DNA from: Sporolactobacillus shoreicorticis
GTDB taxonomy: Bacteria; Bacillota; Bacilli; Bacillales; Sporolactobacillaceae
Length of the DNA stretch: 64,000 nucleotides
Direction: 5' to 3'
Assembly: GCF_024125445.1 (NCBI RefSeq)
Contig: NZ_JAMXWM010000016.1
Coordinates: forward strand, 23,845 to 87,844
How positions within the stretch are numbered: position 1 is the first letter of the stretch; each line of letters starts with the position of its first letter. A model generated the notes under the pieces. The model was not told the origin of the DNA. It did no database searches and was given only the letters and a program-made list of their open reading frames with translations. Of this stretch, positions 25,269-34,683 are shown in pieces. Made by a program: the position numbers and the translations under genes.

Positions 25269-26186
25269 TTACTTATCTGGACGGCTGAACTTCTTAAACA
25301 GAGAGACAGCAAACCATGTCCGAAGCATTTTACGCTCATCACCAAGTCTGATTTCCATAATGACAATACTGAACAAAACAAGTACGGCTCCGATTGACGC
25401 CTGAGCAGATAACCGTTCTCCGACAAACAGGTAGGCAAACAGCGCTGCAAATACAGGCTCTAATGAAAAAATAAGTCCTGCGTGGAGATCCGAAGTATAT
25501 TTTTGTGCAATGTTTTGCAGCAAATAACCGACTGCGCTGCATAAAATTGCCAACCCAAGAACGGAAGTCCATGCCATTAAGGTTACAGGCAATTGAAACG
25601 GCTCAAGGATCAGGGCAAGCAGCAAGGACAGAGCACCGGTGAACCCCATCTGCCAGATACTGAACGCAAGCGCAGGTACCTGCTTACTGACATGGCCGGC
25701 AAAAATAATATAACCTGCGTTGAATAATGCACCAATAATACAGAACAGATCACCACTGCTGAGCATGAGTGAAGAGGTACCGGTTAAAAGAAAAATGCCA
25801 ATTAATGAGACACCTGCTCCGGTCATCATGCGTCTTGACGGCAGACGTCGCGTGATCAGCAAATGAAGAAGCGGGACAAAGATAACTGTAAGGCTATTCA
25901 GAAATCCCACCTTTGATGCGGATGTCGTCAGCATGCCAAACATGAGAAATGCAAAAACACCGAGAAGCATCAGACTTTGCAGCAGGCTGTAGACCAGTGT
26001 TCTGAAATCCGTATGAAGAAGGGCACGGTGGAAAAATAAGGCCATGATGATAAAAGCAATTAAAAATCGCAAAGCAATAAAAGTAAAGATCCCTAAATCA
26101 TCCAGTCCAGTTTTCATAAACAAGTAAGAGGTACCCCAAAGAACAGTGACCATGACAAGCACCCAGTCTGCTTTTTTTTGATTCAT
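25269..26186 (-). CDS. EamA/DMT-family transporter
   Basis: Drug/metabolite transporter of 305 residues with ten membrane helices in two EamA repeats (first repeat opens ADWVLVMVTVLWGTSYLFMK, second lies near ALFNAGYIIFAGHVSKQ). Such proteins usually export amino acids or other metabolites. The ATG at 26186 follows GGGGG at eight bases. It is divergent from a LysR regulator, a common arrangement in which the regulator controls the exporter. Substrate not predictable. Confidence 0.87.
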   Translation of the reverse strand: MNQKKADWVLVMVTVLWGTSYLFMKTGLDDLGIFTFIALRFLIAFIIMALFFHRALLHTDFRTLVYSLLQSLMLLGVFAFLMFGMLTTSASKVGFLNSLTVIFVPLLHLLITRRLPSRRMMTGAGVSLIGIFLLTGTSSLMLSSGDLFCIIGALFNAGYIIFAGHVSKQVPALAFSIWQMGFTGALSLLLALILEPFQLPVTLMAWTSVLGLAILCSAVGYLLQNIAQKYTSDLHAGLIFSLEPVFAALFAYLFVGERLSAQASIGAVLVLFSIVIMEIRLGDERKMLRTWFAVSLFKKFSRPDK

Positions 26187-26235
26187 GCTGCAAACCCCCG
26201 ATTCGATTATTTTCTTCATCAGTATAATTGATACA

Positions 26236-26264
26236 TTGTCATTAATAAAATGAATGTTTATAAT
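26236..26264 (+). promoter_or_regulatory. promoter of the LysR-type gene
   Basis: TTGTCA (26236-26241), 17 bases, TATAAT (26259-26264). The predicted transcript would start about 35 bases before the LysR start codon. Confidence 0.65.
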
Positions 26265-26275
26265 ATTAAGTATTA

Positions 26276-26290
26276 ATCTATTTCATAGAT
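26276..26290. promoter_or_regulatory. palindrome upstream of the LysR gene
   Basis: ATCTAT-TTC-ATAGAT, a perfect 15-base palindrome with the T-N11-A form of LysR sites, just downstream of the predicted start of transcription; suited to negative autoregulation. Confidence 0.5.
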
Positions 26291-26304
26291 AAACGAGGAT
26301 AATC

Positions 26305-27186
26305 ATGAGTTTAATTAAGTATCAAATTCTGACTAAAGTTATCGAATTCAACAGTTTCACAAGGGCAGCCGATCATCTCGGACTTACGCAATCTGCGGTC
26401 AGTCATGCCATCACAAATTTGGAGCAGGAATTTGGATTTCAATTGATTAACAGAAATCGCGTTGGACTCTCCCTGACACATGAAGGTGACTTGCTCCTCC
26501 CGTCCATAAACGCAGTGCTGCAAATGGATGAGACCCTGCATCAGGAAGCCTCGGCAATTCTTGGGGTGAAAAAAGGGACCGTGTCCGTCGGTGTATTTAC
26601 AAGCGTCTGCAGACATCTCTTGCCGCAAATTGTTGAGAGGATGGATAAGCTGTACCCTTTAGTAAAAATCCGCCTTTTCGATGGAAATTATGAAGAAATT
26701 GAGCAGGCATTGATTCGCGGAGAACTGGACTGCGGATTTGTGACGAAAACGGAGATCAAGTCTGTCTGCGTCACTCCATTAAAGAAAGATCGCATGCTTT
26801 GCATTGTTTCACCGAAAAGTCCGCTCTACAACCAAAAGAAAGTAGCCTTTAAACAGATTGAAGACGAGCCCTTTATCATGCCGGCGTTCGGAGGATTTCA
26901 CGAAATTAAACGTCTGTTATCCGAACACCAATGCACGCCCGCTATTCGTTTTGAGCTCATGGAAGAAAATGCGATACTTGCGATGGTCGCTCATCATCTC
27001 GGCATCAGCATTCTTCCGGAACTTGTTCTTCCCGAAAACATTAAGCCGCTTCGAGCAATTCCGTTTACTGTTGATCGTTTTCGAACGATCGGGCTTGCCT
27101 CACGAATACCTGCTTCACCTGCTGCCCAATGTTTCGCGGATATTGTTCGTGAATTGATTCACGACGATGAATCTGCAAGCGGGTAA
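26305..27186 (+). CDS. LysR-family transcriptional regulator
   Basis: A 293-residue regulator with an N-terminal winged helix (FTRAADHLGLTQSAVSHAITNLE, residues about 18-40), a linker helix and a periplasmic-binding-like effector domain. It probably controls the divergent EamA transporter gene and itself. The ATG at 26305 follows GAGGAT. The effector is unknown. Confidence 0.9.
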   Translation: MSLIKYQILTKVIEFNSFTRAADHLGLTQSAVSHAITNLEQEFGFQLINRNRVGLSLTHEGDLLLPSINAVLQMDETLHQEASAILGVKKGTVSVGVFTSVCRHLLPQIVERMDKLYPLVKIRLFDGNYEEIEQALIRGELDCGFVTKTEIKSVCVTPLKKDRMLCIVSPKSPLYNQKKVAFKQIEDEPFIMPAFGGFHEIKRLLSEHQCTPAIRFELMEENAILAMVAHHLGISILPELVLPENIKPLRAIPFTVDRFRTIGLASRIPASPAAQCFADIVRELIHDDESASG

Positions 27187-27409
27187 TCCAGAAATGTCAC
27201 ATGAAAACCAATCTTTATTGACAGATACTTTTTAAAGCACATGGAATTTACTCCGGTTCATTCCTATTCAATTAATAAAAAGCTCATTTGCTGCCTATTT
27301 GATGATTTGGAGGGTGAAAGCAAGTTCACATTCCGTTTCACCAAACAGTTGAACCAATAATCGTGCAGCATTCAACTAATAGAAACAACAGAGGATTGGA
27401 GCACTGGCT

Positions 27410-27694
27410 ATGACCGATTTACGTAAGCTGCGCCAAAATATTGATAAGATTGACGAACAGTTAAGCGGTCTCATTAATCAACGTATGATGATTGCGCGAG
27501 CTGTCGCTCAATACAAAAAAGATCATAATTGCCGCGTACTTGATACGGAACGCGAAAATGAAATTATTCAAAAAGCATGTGAACGAAGTGCCAGTGAGGC
27601 ATTAAAGCCTTATCAGGAAATCTTTTTCAGACAATTGATGGCTCTGAGCCGAGACTATCAAAGGGAAATCATTAAGAATGAAAACGATAAATAA
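27410..27694 (+). CDS. chorismate mutase, AroQ (type II) family
   Basis: All-helical chorismate mutase domain of 94 residues that would turn chorismate into prephenate for Phe/Tyr synthesis. The first helix (LRKLRQNIDKIDEQLSGLINQR) contains the conserved Arg and the D/E pattern. The second and third helices contain the Lys/Arg and Glu expected (KKDHNCRVLDTERENEII, FRQLMALSRDYQ). It is a stand-alone form, not fused to DAHP synthase or prephenate dehydratase. GGATTGGAG lies upstream of the ATG. A strong terminator follows. Confidence 0.82.
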   Translation: MTDLRKLRQNIDKIDEQLSGLINQRMMIARAVAQYKKDHNCRVLDTERENEIIQKACERSASEALKPYQEIFFRQLMALSRDYQREIIKNENDK

Positions 27695-27705
27695 ACAAAA
27701 CGGGC

Positions 27706-27750
27706 AAAATCCTCCTGTCTTTGTTCCGGAACAAAGACAGAAGGATTTTT
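27706..27750. terminator. bidirectional terminator between chorismate mutase and bkd operon
   Basis: 22-bp nearly perfect stem (arms 27706-27727 and 27728-27750, one mismatch) with T and A runs at its ends, between convergent genes. Confidence 0.85.
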
Positions 27751-27770
27751 AATACGTAACTGTTTAATTC

Positions 27771-29063
27771 TCAATATATGGGCGTATTCTCCGGGTTGAT
27801 CGTTTCCAACAATTCCTTCACACGCGCAAGAAAACGACCGGTAATCAGTCCATCCAGTACGCGATGATCAATAGAAATACATAGGTTGACCATATCCCTG
27901 ATCGCGATCATGTTATTGATAACGATCGGTCTTTTGACAATCGACTCAATCGAAAGAATCGCTGCCTGCGGATAATTAATGATCGGCTGTGATTGAATCG
28001 AACCGAATGACCCCGTATTATTGACCGTAAAGGTTCCTCCCTGCATATCGTCCGGAAATAATCGATTTTCACGAACATTAGCCGCGAGTTCATCTACCGC
28101 AAATGCAAGTCCTTTAATGCTTTTTTCATCCGCATGCTTAATCACTGGTACATAGAGTGCCTCATCTGCTGCAACAGCAAGTGAAATGTTAATAACCTTC
28201 TTCTCAATAATCTTGTCACCAGCCCAAGTGCTGTTTATACGCGGAAATTCTTTCAGTGCAGTAACAATTGCTTTAATAAAAAAGGGCAGATAGGTCAATT
28301 TATGGCCCTCTTTTTTAAAAAAAGCGCCTTTGATCTGATTACGATAGTTCACCAAATTCGTGACATCCACTTCGATCATTGTCCACGCATGCGGTATTTC
28401 ATGCTTACTGCGAAGCATATTCGACGCAATGGCTCGGCGAACACCTGTCAGCGCCACGACTCGATCTCCCGCTTCATTAACAGAGGTTCGCGGAGCATGG
28501 ACCGCCGGCTTTACCACTTCTTTGGCAACAGCCTCAGAAAAGCATCCGGCTGCTGAAGGCTGCGAAGCAGCTGCGACAGCTGCAGGCTCTGTTATGGTAC
28601 GTTCTTCAGCTGCGGACGCAATATATTTTTCAACATCCTTACGTGTAATTCGGCCGCTTCTGCCCGTTCCGGCTATCTGATCCAAGTCCAGTTCATGTTC
28701 CTGAGCCAGTTTCAAAACAGCGGGTGAATAACGTCTCTTCATTGATGTATCCTTTTGTTCTTCTTTTTGAGTGGTTTTTCCTGCCGCACTCTTTACCGGC
28801 TTTTCAGCAGTTGGTTCCGCCCCCTCGACTTCAATGGTACAAATCGGTTCACCAACGGGCAATGTATCTCCTTCATCTACAAGAAGTTCAGTTATTTTCC
28901 CGGAAAAACTCGACGGAATTTCCGCATTGACTTTATCTGTCGTTACTTCGGCAATCGGATCATATTTTTTAACCGTATCTCCGACGGAAATCAGCCATTG
29001 ACTGATCGTTCCTTCTGTCACACTTTCACCTAATTGCGGCATTGTCATTTGTTTGACACTCAT
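27771..29063 (-). CDS. bkdB: branched-chain 2-oxoacid dehydrogenase E2
   Basis: Dihydrolipoamide acyltransferase core of the complex that makes branched acyl-CoA primers for fatty acids from Leu/Ile/Val oxoacids. The 430 residues have a lipoyl domain (K44 in TTDKVNAE), a linker, a subunit-binding domain (RYSPAVLKLAQEHELDL) and a catalytic domain with IDHRVLDG (His 400). The sequence pattern MTMPQLGESVTEGTI matches the branched-chain (BfmBB) type rather than the pyruvate type. The ATG at 29063 follows GGGGGC. Last gene of the four-gene operon. Confidence 0.9.
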   Translation of the reverse strand: MSVKQMTMPQLGESVTEGTISQWLISVGDTVKKYDPIAEVTTDKVNAEIPSSFSGKITELLVDEGDTLPVGEPICTIEVEGAEPTAEKPVKSAAGKTTQKEEQKDTSMKRRYSPAVLKLAQEHELDLDQIAGTGRSGRITRKDVEKYIASAAEERTITEPAAVAAASQPSAAGCFSEAVAKEVVKPAVHAPRTSVNEAGDRVVALTGVRRAIASNMLRSKHEIPHAWTMIEVDVTNLVNYRNQIKGAFFKKEGHKLTYLPFFIKAIVTALKEFPRINSTWAGDKIIEKKVINISLAVAADEALYVPVIKHADEKSIKGLAFAVDELAANVRENRLFPDDMQGGTFTVNNTGSFGSIQSQPIINYPQAAILSIESIVKRPIVINNMIAIRDMVNLCISIDHRVLDGLITGRFLARVKELLETINPENTPIY

Positions 29064-29081
29064 TCAACTGCCCCCGTCCTG

Positions 29082-30071
29082 TTAAAATTCAGCTAAATTC
29101 CGGATTTCCTTTTCTACTTGTTCCGGTTTCACCATAAATGCGTGTTCTAAAGGTCCGGCATAAGGCATGGCCGGCGCATCCGGGGCAGCGAGCCGTCTGA
29201 TCGGCGCATCTAAGTCAAACAAGCAGTTTTCGGCGATAATTGCCGCTGCCTCGCTGATCACGCTGCCTTCCTTTGTGTCTTCAGTTAGAAGCAATACTTT
29301 ACCGGTTTTTCGTGCAGCCTCAATGATTGCTTCCTTATCCAAAGGATATACCGTACGAAGATCAAGGATATGTGTTGAGATCCCCTCGGCGGCAAGCTTA
29401 TCAGCAGCCTGCATGGCATAATGCACCATTAGCCCATAGGTGATCACGGTAACGTCAGTACCGACGCGTTTAACATCCGCCGTGCCAAGTGGAATTGTAT
29501 AGTCATCCACCGGAACCTCGCCTTTAATCAAACGGTAGGCACGTTTATGTTCAAAGAAAATAACAGGGTCATTATCCCTAATTGATGCTTTAAGCAGCCC
29601 TTTTACATCATATGGAGTCGATGGAATGACAATTTTCAGTCCAGGCACATTGGCAAAGATTGCTTCCATTGATTGTGAATGATAGAGACCGCCATGTACG
29701 CCACCGCCAAATGGAGCACGAATGGTCATAGGAACAGACCATTCATTGTTCGAACGATAGCGTGTTTTCGCCGCTTCAGAAATGATTTGATTGGCTGCCG
29801 GAAGCATGAAATCGGAAAACTGCATTTCCGCAACGGGACGCATGCCATACATAGCCGCACCAATTCCAACTCCGGCAATTGCTGATTCGGCAAGTGGCGT
29901 ATCGATAACGCGATTTTCTCCATATTTATCGTATAGTCCCTTCGTTGCTTGGAATACACCTCCACGTTTACCGACGTCTTCACCCATCACAAACACATTT
30001 TCATCTCGACTCATTTCTTCATCCAATGCCTGAGTCACGGCTTCAATATACGAAAGTACAGGCAATTGCAC
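29082..30071 (-). CDS. bkdAB: branched-chain 2-oxoacid dehydrogenase E1 beta
   Basis: Beta chain of the thiamine diphosphate E1, 329 residues. Closely follows B. subtilis BkdAB/BfmBAB by eye: FVMGEDVGKRGGVFQATKGLY, DTPLAESAIAGVGIGAAMYG, YHSQSMEAIFANVPGLK, EHKRAYRLIKGEVP and TEDTKEGSVISEAAAI. The GTG at 30071 has a G-rich site but close spacing; a TTG two codons later has better spacing. It lies ten bases after bkdAA. Confidence 0.92.
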   Translation of the reverse strand: MQLPVLSYIEAVTQALDEEMSRDENVFVMGEDVGKRGGVFQATKGLYDKYGENRVIDTPLAESAIAGVGIGAAMYGMRPVAEMQFSDFMLPAANQIISEAAKTRYRSNNEWSVPMTIRAPFGGGVHGGLYHSQSMEAIFANVPGLKIVIPSTPYDVKGLLKASIRDNDPVIFFEHKRAYRLIKGEVPVDDYTIPLGTADVKRVGTDVTVITYGLMVHYAMQAADKLAAEGISTHILDLRTVYPLDKEAIIEAARKTGKVLLLTEDTKEGSVISEAAAIIAENCLFDLDAPIRRLAAPDAPAMPYAGPLEHAFMVKPEQVEKEIRNLAEF

Positions 30072-30080
30072 TCTCCCCCC

Positions 30081-31076
30081 TCAGTTCTTTTCCTCATAGA
30101 CGTAACGTAAAACAGAGTCAGGATCAGCGAACGGTGCATTTTCTGCATAATCGGTCGCTTCGTCAATTTCGTTGCGAATCTGATCTTCCATTTCTTTTTC
30201 TCGTACTTCAGTAAGGACGCCGACGGATCGCAAATAAGCGGCAAAGGTAAGGACACCATCGTGTTTCTTTGCTTCATTGACCTCCTCCTTTGTCCGGTAG
30301 GTCATATCATTATCATCACTGGTATGCGGCATTAAGCGGTAGCAATTTGCTTCCAGCAAAGTCGGCCCTTCTCCGCGGTGAGCCCGATCAGCGGCTTCTT
30401 TGACCGCTGCGTATGCTGCAAGCGGATCATTGCCGTCAAATGATTTCCCGAACATACCGTACCCGATTGCTCGATCCGAGACATGGGCGCAAGCTAATTG
30501 ATGCTTCAGTCCCACTGAAATCGCGTATTGATTATTTTCACACATGAAGATGACCGGCAGCTTATGGACGGCCGCAAAGTTGGCTGCTTCATGAAAATCG
30601 CCTTGGTTTGATGATCCTTCACCAAAATCCACAAAGCTGACAAGATCGTCTCCTTTGATTTTGGCAGCAAGTGCAATACCGACTGCGTGCGGATTCTGAG
30701 TTGTCACCGGTGACGAATGACTGAGCATCCGCAATTTGCGATAGCTGAAGTGCCCAGGCATTTGGCGTCCTGCAGAACTTGGATCTTCTGCCTTAGCAAA
30801 GTTATTGAGCATCATTTCTTTGATCGTCATGCCCCAAGCAAAAACAAAACCAAAATCACGATAATACGGTGCAACGTAATCCTTCTCGCGGTTCAGGCCA
30901 AACGCTGCACCGACCTGGGCCGATTCCTGTCCTTGGCAGGACACGACGAATGGAATTTTTCCGGCTCGATTAAGCAGCCAAAGCCGCTCGTCCACTCTTC
31001 TGGCCTTCAGCATGTTCTCATACATTGACAAAACAACTTCATCGGACAGTCCTAAATTTTGATGCCGGTTTTTCAC
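30081..31076 (-). CDS. bkdAA: branched-chain 2-oxoacid dehydrogenase E1 alpha
   Basis: Alpha chain of E1, about 331 residues, with the cofactor motif FVDFGEGSSNQGDFHEAANFA and the phosphorylation-loop region YRLMPHTSDDNDMTYR. The start WLLNRAGKIPFVVSCQGQE matches the branched-chain family. I prefer GTG 31076 (GGAGAG upstream), which gives the NRHQNLGL start of homologues. The frame could also begin at ATG 31106, overlapping lpdV by four bases. Confidence 0.9.
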   Translation of the reverse strand: MKNRHQNLGLSDEVVLSMYENMLKARRVDERLWLLNRAGKIPFVVSCQGQESAQVGAAFGLNREKDYVAPYYRDFGFVFAWGMTIKEMMLNNFAKAEDPSSAGRQMPGHFSYRKLRMLSHSSPVTTQNPHAVGIALAAKIKGDDLVSFVDFGEGSSNQGDFHEAANFAAVHKLPVIFMCENNQYAISVGLKHQLACAHVSDRAIGYGMFGKSFDGNDPLAAYAAVKEAADRAHRGEGPTLLEANCYRLMPHTSDDNDMTYRTKEEVNEAKKHDGVLTFAAYLRSVGVLTEVREKEMEDQIRNEIDEATDYAENAPFADPDSVLRYVYEEKN

Positions 31077-31102
31077 GAGCGTCTCTCCGCTTCTTGCTTT
31101 AA

Positions 31103-32527
31103 TCATATATGAATCGCCCTCCCGTCTGCCGCTAGTGCGGCTTCTCCGATCACTTCAGATAATGTTGGATGTGGATGAATCGCTTCAGATAATTCCCATG
31201 GCGTCGCATCAAGTAATTTTGCCACCGCGGCTTCACCAATCAAGTCTGTCGCATGCGGTCCGTAAATATGAATTCCTAAAAGATCATTGGTCGTTTTATC
31301 CGCTACAATTTTTGCAAAGCCTTCAGAATCACCGTAAACAAGTGCCTTTCCAATCGCTCCAAACGGTACTTTTCCAACCTTGACAACGTGTTGCTCCTTC
31401 GCTTGTGCTTCTGTCAATCCGATTGAAGCGATCTCCGGGTGTGTGTAGATACAGCGAGGTACAACAAGTTCCGAATGAAGCGGTTCAACCGGAAGTCCTG
31501 CCAAATGCTCAACTGCCTTTATCCCTTCATGTGAAGCAACGTGCGCAAGCTGCAGTCCGCCGATCACATCACCGATGGCGTAAATATGCGATTCCTTCGT
31601 CTGACCGAAGGCGTTTGTTTTAATATAACCATGATCTGTCTCAATTGATGTATTCGCCAGACCAATATCCTCAGTGTTTGGTATTCTGCCTACAGACACG
31701 AGCATTTTCTCAGCTGTAAAGGTTTCAAGCTGACCGCCGATTTCTGCGCTGATTGTGACTTCTTCATCCGTTTTCTTCAACGATTCAGCAAGTACCTTTG
31801 CTGAGGTCACAATTTTGATTCCTCGCTTCTTCAGGCTTCTTGCAAGTGTGATTGAAAGTGTTTTGTCTTCTGTGGGAATGATTCGATTGCTGTATTCAAC
31901 GATCGTCACCTGTGCGCCAAAGTCCGCCAGCATCGACGCCCATTCAACACCGATGACTCCGCCGCCGACGATTAAAATTGATGCCGGACATTCCTGCATT
32001 TGCAGAGCTTCATCCGATGTCATGACTTGCTTTCCGTCAAGGTCCAGTCCTTTTAACGATCGCGGCCTCGATCCGGTTGCCAGAATAACATTTTTTGAGA
32101 TCAGAATTTCATTTTCTCTTCCATCGGCAAATTCAACAGATATTGCTCCGGGAAGTGGTGAAAAAATCGACGGTCCGAGCATTCGCCCCAAACCGTTATA
32201 GACATCAATCTTTCCCTTTTTCATCAATTGCTGAATGCCATGATGCAGCTTTTCCACAATCGCTTGCTTTCGTTCTTGAATTTTTTCGAAGCGGAGTGCA
32301 ACTTCGGAAACGTCAATGCCAAATGAACTGCTTTTCTTGATTTCATCGTATACCTCAGCGCTTCTGAGCAACGCCTTCGTCGGGATGCATCCTTTATGGA
32401 GACAGGTACCGCCAAGTGCGTCTTTTTCAACGATGGCGGTTTTTAATCCAAGCTGACTAGCACGAATCGCCGCAACATAGCCGCCGGTTCCACCACCTAA
32501 TAGGACCAGGTCATAATTTTTGGCCAT
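31103..32527 (-). CDS. lpdV: dihydrolipoyl dehydrogenase (E3)
   Basis: Flavoprotein that reoxidises the lipoyl groups of the E2 subunits with NAD. The 474 residues show the FAD site GGGTGGYVAAIRASQLG (11-27), the redox disulphide GGTCLHKGC (C42, C47), the NAD site VGGGVIGVEWASM and the C-terminal catalytic HPHPT. First gene of the bkd operon. It is the only E3 in the window, so it may also serve the AcoABC complex, which lacks its own; that is inference. The start follows AAGGAGTGA. Confidence 0.94.
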   Translation of the reverse strand: MAKNYDLVLLGGGTGGYVAAIRASQLGLKTAIVEKDALGGTCLHKGCIPTKALLRSAEVYDEIKKSSSFGIDVSEVALRFEKIQERKQAIVEKLHHGIQQLMKKGKIDVYNGLGRMLGPSIFSPLPGAISVEFADGRENEILISKNVILATGSRPRSLKGLDLDGKQVMTSDEALQMQECPASILIVGGGVIGVEWASMLADFGAQVTIVEYSNRIIPTEDKTLSITLARSLKKRGIKIVTSAKVLAESLKKTDEEVTISAEIGGQLETFTAEKMLVSVGRIPNTEDIGLANTSIETDHGYIKTNAFGQTKESHIYAIGDVIGGLQLAHVASHEGIKAVEHLAGLPVEPLHSELVVPRCIYTHPEIASIGLTEAQAKEQHVVKVGKVPFGAIGKALVYGDSEGFAKIVADKTTNDLLGIHIYGPHATDLIGEAAVAKLLDATPWELSEAIHPHPTLSEVIGEAALAADGRAIHI

Positions 32528-32580
32528 AAAAAAGTCACTCCTTATTCTTGCATGACTTACATACGTTTTGGTTTTAAAAA

Positions 32581-32622
32581 GGTTTCATTCGTCCTGATTT
32601 TATAAAAACAGTGACTGAAACC
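32581..32622. promoter_or_regulatory. inverted repeat upstream of lpdV
   Basis: GGTTTCA (32581-32587) and TGAAACC (32616-32622) form a perfect 7-bp inverted repeat around a TATAAA-like element on the minus strand, about 55-95 bases before lpdV. A possible operator; regulator unknown. No sigma 54 (-12/-24) promoter is visible. Confidence 0.35.
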
Positions 32623-32713
32623 ATGCATGTACTTTCTTCTTAATGTTATTTTACTCTCGTTTTAAGACAGGTACAAATAATAAAGCAATAGCCAACTTAA
32701 AAAACACTCTATA

Positions 32714-32739
32714 AAACGGCAATGTGCACATTGCCGTTT
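32714..32739 (-). terminator. palindromic terminator after the DUF4003 gene
   Basis: Perfect 26-base palindrome (13-bp arms), 31 bases after the stop codon, followed on the minus strand by a moderate T stretch. Confidence 0.65.
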
Positions 32740-32769
32740 CTCAAGTATATTGTTTACTAACCTTTTTAA

Positions 32770-33753
32770 TTAATTCCCGCTGTTTGATGCTGCTGCGGCA
32801 CTCGTGGATGCGGCAATGGCCGCGGCTGTTGCTGCCTGCTGGGCACGAATCACCATTTCCGTCATGACAAGAAGACTTGGATCAATTAATCTTTGTTTGT
32901 TCTCGCCGTTTAGCACTTCATTGATGTATAGACTGGCCGCCGTTTGAAAGTAAAGATCTTTGCCGATAAATAAACTGATCTTCTTACTTCTCATCTGTTG
33001 ATAGAACTCAATCACCGCGCCAGCTGTTTCATATTCGTTTGCAAGTAAAGCAAGCACGCCGTAAATTGGATAGCAGCTCGACCTAAGACGTATTTTTTGA
33101 TCTTCCAGAGCCTCTTTGATTCGCGCGGTCTTTTGAGCAAGTTTTGAGCCGGTGCTCTCAGAAATATACGCCAGCAGACAGGCGAGCGTCTGAAGATCAT
33201 CGCATTTTCTAAACCCATTTTTATTTAAGTACGTATAGATATGCTCTTCTTTTTCAAGGAGTTCAGCCACATCTTCTTCAAGCTGAACGAGCAGAACAAT
33301 AAGTGATACGTCGCTTTTATTTGTTAAAATCGGATGTTCCTTTTTTAATAACCGGTATAGAGAAAATGCCTTTTCCGAAATTTGAAATGCCTTGGGGTGA
33401 TTCATTCCGGAAAGTATGGCTGCTGCAATATAAGTCTGCTGCTGCCGTGCAAACCCCGCTTTAATGAGATAGCCGTAAATCACGCGAACAGAATTGGGTT
33501 CTGCATGTTTCTGAATGAGGATGGCGTTAATACAGAAGCGAATTTCACGGCTGAGCACAGTAAACCACCCGGTCGCGCCTTTCATCTGTTCGTCAATTCT
33601 GCGAAATTCGGCCTCATCAAACCGATCACCTGAAGCTGTATAAGTCGCCGCAAGAATGAGCCGTGTACTCGCGGATGTCATCTTTAACCGTTTCGTGAGT
33701 AAATCCATATTTTCTTCAAGCAGGCTCAATTGATCATCAAGTGCTGTATTCAT
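32770..33753 (-). CDS. DUF4003 family protein
   Basis: A 327-residue cytosolic protein of a family found in Bacilli (DUF4003) without known function. It is almost wholly helical, with no membrane segment, and contains the repeated-helix body LTKRLKMTSASTRLILAATYTASGDRFD and FYQQMRSKKISLFIGKDLYFQTAA. The last 25 residues are a low-complexity Ala/Thr/Ser tail. The ATG at 33753 has AAGGAGTG upstream; the frame extends 15 codons further without a site. It is a single-gene unit between the bkd operon and the ABC operon. Confidence 0.8.
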   Translation of the reverse strand: MNTALDDQLSLLEENMDLLTKRLKMTSASTRLILAATYTASGDRFDEAEFRRIDEQMKGATGWFTVLSREIRFCINAILIQKHAEPNSVRVIYGYLIKAGFARQQQTYIAAAILSGMNHPKAFQISEKAFSLYRLLKKEHPILTNKSDVSLIVLLVQLEEDVAELLEKEEHIYTYLNKNGFRKCDDLQTLACLLAYISESTGSKLAQKTARIKEALEDQKIRLRSSCYPIYGVLALLANEYETAGAVIEFYQQMRSKKISLFIGKDLYFQTAASLYINEVLNGENKQRLIDPSLLVMTEMVIRAQQAATAAAIAASTSAAAASNSGN

Positions 33754-34011
33754 CCCGTCACACTCCTTAGTGCGTTCTCCATATTTTAATCGTATCATAT
33801 ATTTTCACAAGGAGCATTAAGGGCCTTTTTCGAGAACCGACTCTATTCTTATGTAATCCGATCCCCTTGAACAGAAAGAAAAGAGCACAGAAAAAGAAAA
33901 GCAAACGCATTGTGATCAAACAGCTGCTATAACTCTATCCCCAAAAATACAACAAAACAAACATAGTGATGGCCTTTACTTTGACTCGGTTTCATAAACG
34001 GGCAACACCTT

Positions 34012-34656
34012 TCAATAATTCTTCTTTTTTACAATGGAAAGTGAAAAACAGAAAGAAATAGTAACAACAAACAACGTCCCAATGCTAAGACTGGACAGTG
34101 GATGCGCAGTCAAGAACTGAATCTTCTCCAAATTAAAGTCTGATTGTATAAGAAATCCGAGACTGCTTGGTAGGGCAAAAAAGACAGCAATCCCTATCAG
34201 TGAAGCGACACGATAACCGAATTGATACATAAATGGGTAAAAAAATGAGGCAAGCATAAAAGTAACACATAACGACACAAAGGCAATAGGTGCGCTTAAT
34301 AGGTTAACCGTCCCGATCAAGTGAAACATCCCCGAAACCCATGTAAAAAGCACGCTCAAAAGATAAGCGATCCCCCACCATACGGCGATCATCAGAAATT
34401 TCGCAGCAATGATGTTCCTGCGCGATGCCGGCATACTGAGCAGCAGTCGCTGTTCGGTATCCGCTCCCTCGTTTGTATTGAAATTGGAGAGCATCGCCAT
34501 AAAGTAAGCAATAAATCCAATCCCTAAGCAATAGATATAGCCGCCAAGCTGCGGCACGTCCTTCCCCAAGGTCAGAAAATAAAGAATCAAAAATAAGGGT
34601 GCGATGAAAGCAGTTTTCCTCTGGGTCAGAATATCTTTTCTTATTAATTGATACAT
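34012..34656 (-). CDS. ABC-2 type permease (second of pair)
   Basis: A 214-residue membrane protein with six helices of the ABC2_membrane_5 kind, starting MYQLIRKDILTQRKTAF. It forms the membrane part of the exporter with the preceding permease and the ATPase at 35329-36204. The family resembles YtrC/D and bacitracin/lantibiotic self-protection transporters. GGGAG upstream. Last gene of the unit gntR-ATPase-permease-permease. Confidence 0.8.
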   Translation of the reverse strand: MYQLIRKDILTQRKTAFIAPLFLILYFLTLGKDVPQLGGYIYCLGIGFIAYFMAMLSNFNTNEGADTEQRLLLSMPASRRNIIAAKFLMIAVWWGIAYLLSVLFTWVSGMFHLIGTVNLLSAPIAFVSLCVTFMLASFFYPFMYQFGYRVASLIGIAVFFALPSSLGFLIQSDFNLEKIQFLTAHPLSSLSIGTLFVVTISFCFSLSIVKKKNY

Positions 34657-34683
34657 CGGTTCACACTCCCTTTGTAAAAGTAA

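Noticed and set aside
27302..27352. Short frame and GGTGAAA/TTTCACC hairpin before the chorismate mutase gene, considered as a leader peptide
   Set aside because: No separate ribosome site, only one Trp codon, no terminator between it and the gene.
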